From UM-FILTER-39-64 sp964367055 (GTDB lineage Bacteria > Patescibacteriota > Minisyncoccia > UBA6257 > UBA9933): a stretch of DNA of 40,524 bases. The notes beneath the pieces are model-generated. The model made no database searches. It was given only the letters and a program-made list of their open reading frames with translations, and was not told the origin of the DNA. A program made the translations under genes and the position numbers. Within the stretch, counting starts at the first letter, position 1, and the number at the start of each line of letters is the position of its first letter. The DNA is taken from positions 1-40,524 of the forward strand of contig CAYIWD010000002.1 in the NCBI GenBank assembly GCA_964367055.1. The letters are read 5' to 3'. Below are positions 31,650 through 38,677 of this stretch, piece after piece.

Positions 31650-32086
31650 AAAAACTTACAATAATTTTAGCCGCTGTTAGTTTATTTAATATGTTCTTGA
31701 TGAACAGTCTTGTTTTTGCTCAAACCACCGCCACAAACAGCGCCAACGAGCTTTGCAAAGACCCCTCAACTTGTCCAGTTAAAAGTATAACTGATGTTTA
31801 CAATATTTTAGGCAGAGTTGTCAGCTACACCTATACTATTTTCTTTATCGTGGCTATATTTTTTATTCTCTTGGCGGCTTTTAGTTTTCTAACCGCCAGA
31901 GGTGACCCACAAAAAATCATTTCCGCCAGAAACCAAATTTTATGGGCCGCTGTAGCAATTGCTATTGCCTTACTTTCTTACGCCGCCAGCGCCATTATTA
32001 AAGATATTTTAGGTAGCGGCAGTCCAAGCCCGGTCCCGGGAGGAACACCTACGATGCAATTTGATAAAAAACCATATATTTCGTAA
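31640..32086 (+). CDS. TrbC/VirB2-like small membrane protein 2
   Basis: An ATG at 31625 is possible, but the ATG at 31640 (MFVKKLTIIL) gives a classic signal peptide with two Lys and an end at VFAQ. The mature part has two helices with the loop TARGDPQKIISARNQILW, a motif shared with its neighbours, and a C-terminal Pro/Ser tail (SPSPVPGGTPTM). About 148 residues. It overlaps the preceding gene by 10 nt. Confidence 0.75.
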   Translation: MFVKKLTIILAAVSLFNMFLMNSLVFAQTTATNSANELCKDPSTCPVKSITDVYNILGRVVSYTYTIFFIVAIFFILLAAFSFLTARGDPQKIISARNQILWAAVAIAIALLSYAASAIIKDILGSGSPSPVPGGTPTMQFDKKPYIS

Positions 32087-32126
32087 AATAACTAAAAGGT
32101 CGAGAATGAATTTAGAAATTTAAATT

Positions 32127-32498
32127 ATGAAATCACTTAAAGCGAGAATAGCCATATCATCTCTAGTGGTTAGTTCTATTGTTTTGTTGTTAACTGGCAC
32201 AGCATTAGCCCAAATTCCCCCTCCTAGCACGACCCCACCGCCAATAAATATAACAACCGCTTCAGGCTTACAGGCTATAATTAACAGGGTGATAGGCTGG
32301 ATTTATGTCTTTTTCTTTGTCATTGCCATAATATTAATTCTTTTTGCCGCTTTCACTTATTTGACTTCTGGTGGCGATGCCGAAAAAGTTACTAGCGCAA
32401 AAAATCAGCTGATTTACGCTGCTGTTGCTATAGCAATAGCTCTCTTAGCCTATAGTTTTACGGCAATTGTCAGCAACATTGTGGGTGGGACGTCGTAA
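32127..32498 (+). CDS. TrbC/VirB2-like small membrane protein 3
   Basis: 123 residues: signal peptide (MKSLKARIAISSLVVSSIVL, end at ALAQ), a Pro/Thr-rich spacer and two helices with the loop TSGGDAEKVTSAKNQLIY then AAVAIAIALLAY, almost the same as in protein 2 (AAVAIAIALLSY). This indicates tandem duplication. Pilin-like topology; function inferred. Confidence 0.75.
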   Translation: MKSLKARIAISSLVVSSIVLLLTGTALAQIPPPSTTPPPINITTASGLQAIINRVIGWIYVFFFVIAIILILFAAFTYLTSGGDAEKVTSAKNQLIYAAVAIAIALLAYSFTAIVSNIVGGTS

Positions 32499-32630
32499 AA
32501 CATTAAACAAGCTCTGTTAATTTTTTCTAACCAAGATTTTATCTTTAATGCTCGGTAGTTAAAAGCTACTGGGCATACCCAGTACCTAAAAATTTCTAAT
32601 TTCTAATTTAAGGTACTAGGCATGCTCAAT
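32499..32630. repeat. Inverted repeats between TrbC-like genes 3 and 4
   Basis: GTAG/CTAC (about 32557-32571), TACTGGG/CCCAGTA (about 32569-32586) and a longer imperfect pair, GCATACCCAGTACCT with AGGTACTAGGCATGC (about 32574-32627), surround the AT-rich repeat AATTTCTAATTTCTAATTT. No open frame. It may be a processing or attenuation hairpin that sets the level of the fourth gene. Confidence 0.55.
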
Positions 32631-32951
32631 GTATTTCTTAAAATTTTAGGCTTGATGCCGAAGGTTTTGGCGCAAGATTTCGGCACCGGCGGCACTACGC
32701 TTCCCAACCCCTTAGGCACTAACGCGACTGTAATGACTATCATTAACAATGTCCTAAATTATTTTATTTATATCAGCGTCCCGATTTTCGCCATAATGAT
32801 TTTAGTCGGTGGTTTCCAAATTTTAACTGCTCGCGACAATCCGGAAAAAATTAAAAGCGGTAGAAATACAATTATGTATGCCGCTATCGGCTTTACCATT
32901 ATTTTAATTTCCAAGGGCGTTGCTTTAATTCTTCTAAGTATACTCGGCTAA
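32622..32951 (+). CDS. TrbC/VirB2-like small membrane protein 4
   Basis: 109 residues. A short hydrophobic start (MLNVFLKILGLMPKVLAQ) resembles a signal peptide ending at LAQ. It is followed by a Gly/Thr spacer and two helices with the loop TARDNPEKIKSGRNTIMY, then AAIGFTIILISKGVALILLS. The shared loop pattern groups it with the preceding three. It is the last plus-strand gene of the run. Confidence 0.72.
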   Translation: MLNVFLKILGLMPKVLAQDFGTGGTTLPNPLGTNATVMTIINNVLNYFIYISVPIFAIMILVGGFQILTARDNPEKIKSGRNTIMYAAIGFTIILISKGVALILLSILG

Positions 32952-32952
32952 G

Positions 32953-32997
32953 AAAAAAACAACCCCACAGACATGAGCATTGCTCAGTCGGTGGGGT
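32953..32997 (-). terminator. Rho-independent terminator of the SPFH unit
   Basis: ACCCCAC/GTGGGGT outer arms (32962-32968, 32991-32997) with an inner GAGCA/TGCTC pair. On the minus strand it is followed after two bases by seven T (complement of 32953-32959). It lies between the convergent TrbC-like and SPFH units. Confidence 0.85.
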
Positions 32998-33061
32998 CGC
33001 CACTAATCAAAGTACTAATTTAAATCTAAATCACCTCCTTTCACAAACTGAACAACACTCA

Positions 33062-33628
33062 TCATCTTTTTGGCCTGAGAAAAATCGCCATCCTTAACGG
33101 TTTACCCGTCAAGGACATCAAACCCAGCTTCTTATCCGGGATTTCATCTCCTAGGAATGGCCACTTCTTGCCGGCCAGGAAATCGAATTCATCCTGACCT
33201 TCCGCGTTTTTTTGTGTTAACTTGACGCGGAAATCTTGGTCGACCACAAAGTGCCCCCAATGGTGTTCTGGAAAAGGCACCCATGTGTAACGGTCGGGGT
33301 AGAGAATAATTTCTATTTTATTCTTAACCGCTTCCCGTACTAACGCTGGCCGTCGTCTCGCCTCTTCCTCTTGAGTTTTATGATAATATTTTGTCCCCCC
33401 GATAAAAAGGACAGAAGCCGTTCCAATTACGATTATGTAATTGGCAAGAGTAAGCGCAGGTTTTGGGATGACGAATAGTCCAAGAAACCCGGCGAATCGC
33501 AAGCCAATCGCTAAGATGACCAATACCGCAATCAGCCCACCAAAAAAACCGGCCAGCGAGAAAGCAAGGATGACTAACGGAAGGCCAACAACGCCCAACG
33601 CTACAGTCAAAAAGATTAGGGATCTCAT
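33062..33628 (-). CDS. Hypothetical membrane protein, partner of the SPFH protein
   Basis: 188 residues: two or three helices in the first 85 residues (LIFLTVALGVVGLPLVILAF, GGLIAVLVILAIGLRFAGFL, LANYIIVIGTASVLFIGG), then a soluble domain (KIEIILYPDRYTWVPFPEHH, DEFDFLAGKKWPFLGDEIPD). No NfeD signature; family not recognised. It is coupled to the SPFH gene by ATGA (33625-33628) and has a strong Shine-Dalgarno (AAAGGAGGAGG). Base composition is visibly more GC-rich than the neighbours, suggesting transfer. Confidence 0.75.
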   Translation of the reverse strand: MRSLIFLTVALGVVGLPLVILAFSLAGFFGGLIAVLVILAIGLRFAGFLGLFVIPKPALTLANYIIVIGTASVLFIGGTKYYHKTQEEEARRRPALVREAVKNKIEIILYPDRYTWVPFPEHHWGHFVVDQDFRVKLTQKNAEGQDEFDFLAGKKWPFLGDEIPDKKLGLMSLTGKPLRMAIFLRPKR

Positions 33629-34380
33629 TTTCCTCCTCCTTTCAATGTCCTAGTTACATCAGCGGCAATATCGCCGAGAGTCATAAGCCAGCTTGGTACG
33701 CCAGCAGCCTGTGCTTTGTCTTTAATGCGTTGGCCCTCCCTTTCAGCGGTAGCCGCCTCTTCTGCGACCTCCGTCAACTTCTCTGGGAGAATGAGGTTTT
33801 GAATTCGTATTTCCATCTTAACTCCCCACTGTGCCAAAACCTCGTTATCCAGAATTACATTCACAGCGTCTTGAATATTGCTCGCAATCGCCATATTAGG
33901 CCTGCGTTTTTCCTTCGGCCCATCTTGAGCTTGGGTAACTTGGATAATCTCAATCAGATCCTCCTCGGCCGAGTACTTCTTCATCTCGGCTTGGATGTAC
34001 CCCCTAATCCTTGTTTGGATTAGAGTATTTCTTTGCTCGTAGTTAATGACGGTCGCGACTTTAACCGCGTCTGCCACCTGTTGGGTGTGAACGATATAAT
34101 CCACACCGATCTCAACGGCATCCCTGGTGATAACATTTACCGCCGGCGGGTCAGATGGCTCATTTTTGAGCGTAACCCGCGCCAACTGTTCTTCCCAGCC
34201 AGGGATAACTTGATGTGTTCCCGCGGCAAGAGCTCGAGGTACGCCTGTCCAAATATTTTTGACCACCACGGCTTCGTAGGGGTCAACCTCGATCAACCCC
34301 GCCTTAAACAAAAACACAGCGACCATTATAACAAAAAGCCCCAAAACCACACCAAAAAAAACGATTTCTAAAATCAACAT
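33625..34380 (-). CDS. SPFH/Band 7 (prohibitin-like) membrane protein
   Basis: About 251 residues from the ATG at 34380; the frame reaches 34413, but the start at 34380 has GGAAGG just upstream and directly begins the hydrophobic helix (LILEIVFFGVVLGLFVIMVA). The SPFH domain: EVDPYEAVVVKNIWTGVPRA, VNVITRDAVEIGVDYIVH and a long segment with QTRIRGYIQAEMKKY, ending in the coiled-coil-prone EVAEEAATAEREGQRIKDKA. Such proteins form membrane rings that organise microdomains and proteases. It has its own promoter (34511-34539) and terminator. GC-rich like its partner. Confidence 0.88.
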   Translation of the reverse strand: MLILEIVFFGVVLGLFVIMVAVFLFKAGLIEVDPYEAVVVKNIWTGVPRALAAGTHQVIPGWEEQLARVTLKNEPSDPPAVNVITRDAVEIGVDYIVHTQQVADAVKVATVINYEQRNTLIQTRIRGYIQAEMKKYSAEEDLIEIIQVTQAQDGPKEKRRPNMAIASNIQDAVNVILDNEVLAQWGVKMEIRIQNLILPEKLTEVAEEAATAEREGQRIKDKAQAAGVPSWLMTLGDIAADVTRTLKGGGK

Positions 34381-34496
34381 TTTCCTTCCCCTTTCCGGCC
34401 AATGGCCAATCAAATTTGTGTTGTTTTTTTATTTCATTCCTTATAAAATTATTAAAGTTCTCTTTTCAAGTTTCAAGAGTTAAGATTTCTATTCTC

Positions 34497-34525
34497 TTGA
34501 AGTTACCGAAAGTATAGCATATAAT
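34497..34525 (+). promoter_or_regulatory. Promoter of tRNA-Leu(TAG)
   Basis: TTGAAG (34497-34502), a 17-nt spacer and TATAAT (34520-34525). The start site would be near 34532, some 8 nt before the tRNA. Confidence 0.75.
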
Positions 34526-34539
34526 ACTAAGGAAGTCAA
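34511..34539 (-). promoter_or_regulatory. Promoter of the SPFH unit
   Basis: On the minus strand, TTGACT (34539-34534), a 17-nt spacer with TGC at its end, and TATACT (34516-34511). It is interleaved with the tRNA promoter on the other strand. Confidence 0.7.
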
Positions 34540-34620
34540 GGGCAGGTGGTGAAATGGCAAACACGCTAGCTTTAGGGGCTAGTGCCGAAAGGTTTGAGGG
34601 TTCAAGTCCCTCCCTGCCCA
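34540..34620 (+). tRNA. tRNA-Leu (anticodon TAG)
   Basis: An 81-nt class II cloverleaf: acceptor GGGCAGG/CCTGCCC with discriminator A, anticodon stem-loop CTAGC, TTTAGGG, GCTAG (anticodon TAG), variable arm TGCCGAAAGGTTT, T-arm with GAGGGTTCAAGTCCCTC. CCA is not encoded. It reads CUA and probably other CUN codons. Confidence 0.95.
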
Positions 34621-34677
34621 CAAAAAAAATAAAAAACCGTGAAATACCCCAAACTACTAAAAACCAAAAACTGCTAA

Positions 34678-34719
34678 ATTTGCTATAATAACTAACGATC
34701 GTTAGTTATTATAGCAAAT
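34678..34719. repeat. Perfect 42-bp palindrome (dif-like site 1 or operator)
   Basis: A fully symmetric sequence centred on CGATCG (34696-34701). The inner 28 nt have 11-nt arms around a 6-nt core: left ATAATAACTAA, right TTAGTTATTAT. The same sequence, with three changes, occurs at 35372-35403; the two bracket the PaaX/Cas2-like gene. The core-and-arms layout matches Xer target sites. Confidence 0.85.
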
Positions 34720-34752
34720 CACTTTCCCCGAATAATTATATCTTATCCAACT

Positions 34753-35349
34753 CTAAATTAATTTCTCTAAACTGCCGGTTCTACTAATTTCAAAAATTTC
34801 TACGCAATCAATCAAATCCATTTCACGGATATCGGATAAAAATTCTTTAGGGATCTTTATCTTCCCCATCCAAACGCTTTTCTGAATCATCTTAAAATGT
34901 AAATCCCTCAACGCCGCCCTCAACCAATTTCTTTTTCTTTTTTTAATTTCAGGAATGTCAAAAACAATAATCGTAAATTTATCTCCTGATTCTTTTTTAT
35001 AAAAAGGATTTGGTAATCTATTCTTGTTTTGCTCTCTTAAAGAAAAAAGTTTCTCCTTGCCTTTTTTGGTGATAATAAAAAATTTTTTATCATCCTTTTC
35101 CTTTTCGTCAATTAAACCATTTTTCTTTAAATAATATATAAAATTATAATATTTTTGTTTTTCTTGCCTTTTAAAGTTTTCCTCCACCGATTTTTCACTT
35201 CGTTCTCTCTGCCTTTTTGAAAGTTCATATTCTAATTTTGAAGGAGAAACTCCATAACCAGAGCTGGAAATCACATCAAATAAATCAACAGCATTTGTTA
35301 TTGTATCACCAATAGCTTCTAATATTTTATAAATAAATTCTCCTCTCAT
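34753..35349 (-). CDS. PaaX-like protein: winged-helix region plus Cas2-like domain
   Basis: 198 residues. The first 110 or so are helical and charged with a winged-helix end (YYNFIYYLKKNGLIDEKEKD, FFIITKKGKEKLFSL). The C-terminal part (about 120-198) has the ferredoxin-like fold pattern of PaaX C-terminal and Cas2 proteins: KFTIIVFDIPEIKKRKRNWL, LRDLHFKMIQKSVWMGKI, ECVEIF-type last strand (DCVEIFEIS). No cas genes or repeats are nearby, so a transcriptional regulator is likeliest; a nuclease or DNA-end function is possible. It is bracketed by two near-identical palindromes, one 22 nt upstream of its start, consistent with autoregulation. Confidence 0.75.
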   Translation of the reverse strand: MRGEFIYKILEAIGDTITNAVDLFDVISSSGYGVSPSKLEYELSKRQRERSEKSVEENFKRQEKQKYYNFIYYLKKNGLIDEKEKDDKKFFIITKKGKEKLFSLREQNKNRLPNPFYKKESGDKFTIIVFDIPEIKKRKRNWLRAALRDLHFKMIQKSVWMGKIKIPKEFLSDIREMDLIDCVEIFEISRTGSLEKLI

Positions 35350-35371
35350 ATGTGGTTAAATTAAGTTTTTA

Positions 35372-35403
35372 CTATAATAACATGCGATCGTTAGTTATTA
35401 TAG
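35372..35403. repeat. 32-bp interrupted palindrome (dif-like site 2 or operator)
   Basis: Arms CTATAATAAC/GTTATTATAG around CGATCG (35385-35390). It matches 29 of 32 positions of the site at 34678-34719, differing only by ATG for TAA left of the core, so the left and right half-sites are not identical, as in true dif sites. It lies in the gap between the recombinase gene and the PaaX/Cas2-like gene, and contains TATAAT on both strands. Confidence 0.8.
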
Positions 35404-35444
35404 CGGGTAACGACATCGATTATAAATAAGAGTGACGCAGGTAA

Positions 35445-36350
35445 TTATTTTCTTCTTCTCCCATGAAACGCCTGATGGACTTCGCGGAGTTCTTTATTGG
35501 TTAAATGAGTATAAACTTGAGTCGTGGCAATACTAGCGTGGCCAAGAAGTTCCTGAACCGAGCGTAAGTCCGCTCCGCCGATTAATAAATCAGTGGCAAA
35601 AAGATGGCGCAACATATGAGGATGAACTTTTTCTGAAATGCCGGCTTTTCGGCTGTAAAAATCAACTAATCGCTGCACTGTTCTGGGGATAATCCGGCCG
35701 ATGACTTTTGGATTTTTTGCCTTACTTAAACTAATAAACAGCGCCTCGTCCGCATCTCCTCTTTTATCCAGATAATTTTTGATGGCTTTTTTTGCCCGTT
35801 CCGAAAGAAAAACTATGCGCAATTTTCCGCCTTTGCCTCGCACCGTGATTTCGCCGCGGTCAATATCAAAATAACGATTTAAGCTACAAAGTTCAGAAAC
35901 TCGCAAGCCAGTAGAAAATAAAACTTCTAAAATCGCCTTGTCTCTTAGGGCTCGCAAATCCGAGCCCTTGGGAGCAATTAGCAATCTTTCCAAATCAGCA
36001 TATTCAATAATTTCAATTTGACGAATAGGAATTTTGGGCAGCTCTATTTTTTCTGGAGACAAAACTTCAAAATCACGTTTGATTAAATATCTTAAAAAAT
36101 TCCGTAAGGCAATAATATAATATGCCTGAGTGGCTTTTTTAAAATTTTCACCTGATGAACTTTTTGCCCTCGCCAAATAAAGTCGGAATTCCCGAACCTT
36201 ATCGCTTGAAATATCTTTTTCGTTTTTAATATCGCCAAATTTAATAAACGCTTCAAGATAATGCCGATAATTTTCTTCTGTTTTAACCGCACGATTTTTT
36301 TCTATTTCCAAATAATTAAGATAATCATCAAGTAATTTTTTAATATCCAT
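35445..36350 (-). CDS. Tyrosine recombinase, XerC/XerD type
   Basis: 301 residues, standard Xer length. The N-terminal SAM-like core-binding domain (LLDDYLNYLEIEKNRAVKTE) is followed by the catalytic domain with the first Arg in STGLRVSELC, Lys in VRGKGGKLRIVFL, HxxRH in HPHMLRHLFATDLL, GHASIATTQ and the nucleophilic Tyr in QVYTHL (near 279). Xer enzymes resolve chromosome dimers at dif. Only one xer gene is seen here, so it may be a single-recombinase system or have a partner elsewhere. Two dif-like palindromes lie just downstream. Confidence 0.93.
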   Translation of the reverse strand: MDIKKLLDDYLNYLEIEKNRAVKTEENYRHYLEAFIKFGDIKNEKDISSDKVREFRLYLARAKSSSGENFKKATQAYYIIALRNFLRYLIKRDFEVLSPEKIELPKIPIRQIEIIEYADLERLLIAPKGSDLRALRDKAILEVLFSTGLRVSELCSLNRYFDIDRGEITVRGKGGKLRIVFLSERAKKAIKNYLDKRGDADEALFISLSKAKNPKVIGRIIPRTVQRLVDFYSRKAGISEKVHPHMLRHLFATDLLIGGADLRSVQELLGHASIATTQVYTHLTNKELREVHQAFHGRRRK

Positions 36351-36389
36351 GATTTAATTTTATTCGTATCTGTCGCAAAAGCAAGTTTG

Positions 36390-36415
36390 TTGCAACTTAA
36401 TAAATTAAGTCGCAA
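36390..36415. promoter_or_regulatory. Inverted repeat in the divergent xer-glyA promoter region
   Basis: TTGCAACTTAAT is followed by AA and ATTAAGTCGCAA (one mismatch between arms). It lies midway between the two divergent starts (36350 and 36465) and is a plausible operator, though no protein is assigned to it. Confidence 0.5.
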
Positions 36416-36464
36416 AATATATTAAACCTTGAAGTCGGTCAAGCTATCGGGTATTATCAAGCAA

Positions 36465-37712
36465 ATGGAAGATAAAATCTTGGAAAATTTAATAAAACAA
36501 GAAATCCAACGTCAGCAAGAGACCATAAATTTAATTCCATCAGAGAATATTACCTCCCAGGCGGTTTTAAGGGCATTGGGTTCGCCTTTGGTTGATAAAT
36601 ACTCCGAGGGTTATCCCAATAAACGCTATTACGCTGGCAACAAAATTATTGACCAGATTGAAATTTTAGCTCAAGAAAGAGCGCGGAAATTGTTTCATCT
36701 TAATAGAAACTGGCATATCAATGTTCAGGCATATTCTGGTTCACCCGCTAATATGGCGGTTTATTATGCCTTGCTTCAGCCAAGCGATAAAATTATGGCA
36801 ATGGATTTAATTTCTGGCGGCCACTTGACGCATGGTTCCAAAGTAAATTTTTCCAGCCGATTTTATAAATCAGTCCAATATGGCGTTAAAAGAAACGGCT
36901 ATATTGATTATGATGGAATTCAAAAATTAGCCAAAAAAGAAAAACCAAAAATTATTGTTGCTGGCGCCACTGCTTATCCAAGAATTATTGATTTTAAAAA
37001 ATTTGGTCAGATTGCTAAAGAAGTTAATGCCTATTTTATGGCTGATATCAGTCATATCGCCGGCCTAATTAGCGCTGGGCTTCATCCTTCAGCGTTCCCA
37101 TATGCCGATATTGTAACAACCACCACCCACAAAACGCTTCGCGGACCAAGAGCAGCGATTATCTTTGCTAATCGTAAATCGCTAATCGCGAAACGTAATA
37201 AAATTGACATTGCCTCAGCCATTGACCGAGCAATTTTTCCGGGTCTTCAAGGCGGGCCGCACGACAATCAAACCGCCGCTATTGCTGTTTGCTTAAAAGA
37301 AGCATTAAGCCCATCATTTAAAAAATACAGCCGCCAAATAGTGAAAAACGCCAAGATCTTAGCTTATCAATTACAAAGATTTAATTTTGAACTTATCTCT
37401 AATGGCACAGACAATCATTTAATGTTAATTAATTTGAATAATTTAAATATTTCTGGCCGAGAAGCGCAGGATAAATTGGAGCAAGTCGGCATTATTGTTA
37501 ATTGTAATACCATTCCTTATGAAACTCGTTCCTCTTTTGACCCGTCAGGCATTCGTTTGGGAACGCCAGCTATTACCAGCCGCGGTATGAAAGAAAAGGA
37601 AATGAGAAAAATCGCGGAATTGATTTACCAAACTTTAATTAAAAAAGAAGATCCGAATTTGATTAAAAAAGAAGTTAAAAAATTATGCGGGAGATTTCCG
37701 GCACAGAGATAG
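36465..37712 (+). CDS. glyA: Serine hydroxymethyltransferase
   Basis: 415 residues from the ATG at 36465 (MEDKILENLI); the frame continues upstream to a TTG at 36429, but this length and start fit the family. It interconverts serine and glycine with tetrahydrofolate, using pyridoxal phosphate. Motifs: LIPSENITSQAVLRALGS, YSEGYPNKRYYAG, the PLP Lys in TTTTHKTLRGPR, GLQGGPHDNQTAAIAV and IRLGTPAITSRGM. It overlaps folD by 28 nt in another frame, so the two one-carbon genes are one unit. No Shine-Dalgarno is obvious. Confidence 0.97.
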   Translation: MEDKILENLIKQEIQRQQETINLIPSENITSQAVLRALGSPLVDKYSEGYPNKRYYAGNKIIDQIEILAQERARKLFHLNRNWHINVQAYSGSPANMAVYYALLQPSDKIMAMDLISGGHLTHGSKVNFSSRFYKSVQYGVKRNGYIDYDGIQKLAKKEKPKIIVAGATAYPRIIDFKKFGQIAKEVNAYFMADISHIAGLISAGLHPSAFPYADIVTTTTHKTLRGPRAAIIFANRKSLIAKRNKIDIASAIDRAIFPGLQGGPHDNQTAAIAVCLKEALSPSFKKYSRQIVKNAKILAYQLQRFNFELISNGTDNHLMLINLNNLNISGREAQDKLEQVGIIVNCNTIPYETRSSFDPSGIRLGTPAITSRGMKEKEMRKIAELIYQTLIKKEDPNLIKKEVKKLCGRFPAQR

Positions 37713-38545
37713 CCAAAAAAATCATTGATGAATTGAAGGCAAAACCCAAGCCAGAAAAAATTTTGGCGGTAATTTTGGTCGGTGAAAATCCAGCTTCTAT
37801 TAGTTTCTTAAATCAAAAAGAAAAAATCGCTAAAGAATTAGGAATTGATTTTAGAATTTATAAATTTCCTGAAAGTATTAAAAACGACGATTTGCGCCAA
37901 GAGGCAAATAAAATCGCTTTACTTAAAAAAGTCGGCGGCGTAATTGTTCAACTGCCGCTACCCGAACATCTGAATAAACATTATATTTTAAACGTCATTC
38001 CACGCGAAAAAGATGTTGATGTTTTAGGCGAGCGAGCGCTGGGCGCGTTTTATAATGGCAGAAATTTAGTTTTGCCACCAGCAGTTAACGTAGTTCAAAA
38101 AATTATTGAAAATTGTAAATTGAAAATTGAAAATTTACGCGTGGCTGTAGTCGGCTTAGGTTTTTTAGTAGGCAAGCCAATCGCGACATGGCTCATAGGC
38201 AAAACCAAAGAAATTTATCTTTTAGACGAAGGAAGTGATTTTGGAATTTTAAAACAAGCGGATTTGGTAATTTCTGGCGTTGGTAAAGCCGGCTTAATAA
38301 AGCCAGAAATGTTAAAAGACGGCGCCAGTATAATTGATTTCGGCTACAACATGGAAAATGTGACAAGCGACACGCGACAAAAAAATAGTTTAGTTAAAAA
38401 AATACTGGGTGATTTTGACGTGAGTTCATTATCCATGTCGCCTGTCGCATTAAACTTTTATACCCCGACGCCTAATGGCACTGGCCCCATCTTGGTTGCG
38501 AAGCTATTTGAAAATTTCTACGGGTTGAATAATGAAAAACATTAA
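37685..38545 (+). CDS. folD: FolD-like methylenetetrahydrofolate dehydrogenase/cyclohydrolase, divergent
   Basis: 286 residues. It starts inside glyA (MREISGTEIAKKIIDELKAK). FolD pieces are visible: ILVGENPASISFLNQKEKIA (catalytic Lys kept, the usual Tyr is Phe), GVIVQLPLPEHLN, EKDVDVLGE, VAVVGLGFLVGKP and TPTPNGTGPILVAKL. Several normally fixed positions differ: DVDG is DVDV, the PCTP region is LPPAVN, GRSxxVGxP is GLGFLVGKP, and PGGVGPMT is PNGTGPIL. So one of its two activities or its cofactor use may be altered. A low-complexity run codes NCKLKIENL at 38105-38136. Confidence 0.88.
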   Translation: MREISGTEIAKKIIDELKAKPKPEKILAVILVGENPASISFLNQKEKIAKELGIDFRIYKFPESIKNDDLRQEANKIALLKKVGGVIVQLPLPEHLNKHYILNVIPREKDVDVLGERALGAFYNGRNLVLPPAVNVVQKIIENCKLKIENLRVAVVGLGFLVGKPIATWLIGKTKEIYLLDEGSDFGILKQADLVISGVGKAGLIKPEMLKDGASIIDFGYNMENVTSDTRQKNSLVKKILGDFDVSSLSMSPVALNFYTPTPNGTGPILVAKLFENFYGLNNEKH

Positions 38546-38570
38546 ATTAGTTTTATCGTTGCTTATCGAA

Positions 38571-38590
38571 CACTATGCTATAGAATAGTA
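38571..38590. repeat. Degenerate copy of the 20-bp palindrome
   Basis: CACTATGCTATAG followed by AATAGTA, two changes from the perfect copy at 38640-38659. It lies in the 132-nt gap between folD and the TrpR-like gene. Confidence 0.7.
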
Positions 38591-38639
38591 ACAAATAGTA
38601 GATAGGAATTTCACAATTATTACATTAACAAGCCACTGG

Positions 38640-38659
38640 CACTATGCTATAGCATAGTG
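38640..38659. promoter_or_regulatory. Perfect 20-bp palindrome upstream of the TrpR-like gene (candidate operator)
   Basis: CACTATGCTATAGCATAGTG, exactly self-complementary, 18 nt before the start codon at 38678. Its position and the neighbouring copies suggest an operator for the encoded helix-turn-helix protein; it could also be a dispersed palindromic element. Confidence 0.6.
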
Positions 38660-38677
38660 ATATGCTAAAATTACTTT

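Noticed and set aside
34753..35349. Functional CRISPR Cas2
   Set aside because: The Cas2-like fold is also found in PaaX regulators; a winged-helix part is present, and there are no repeats, spacers or other cas genes.
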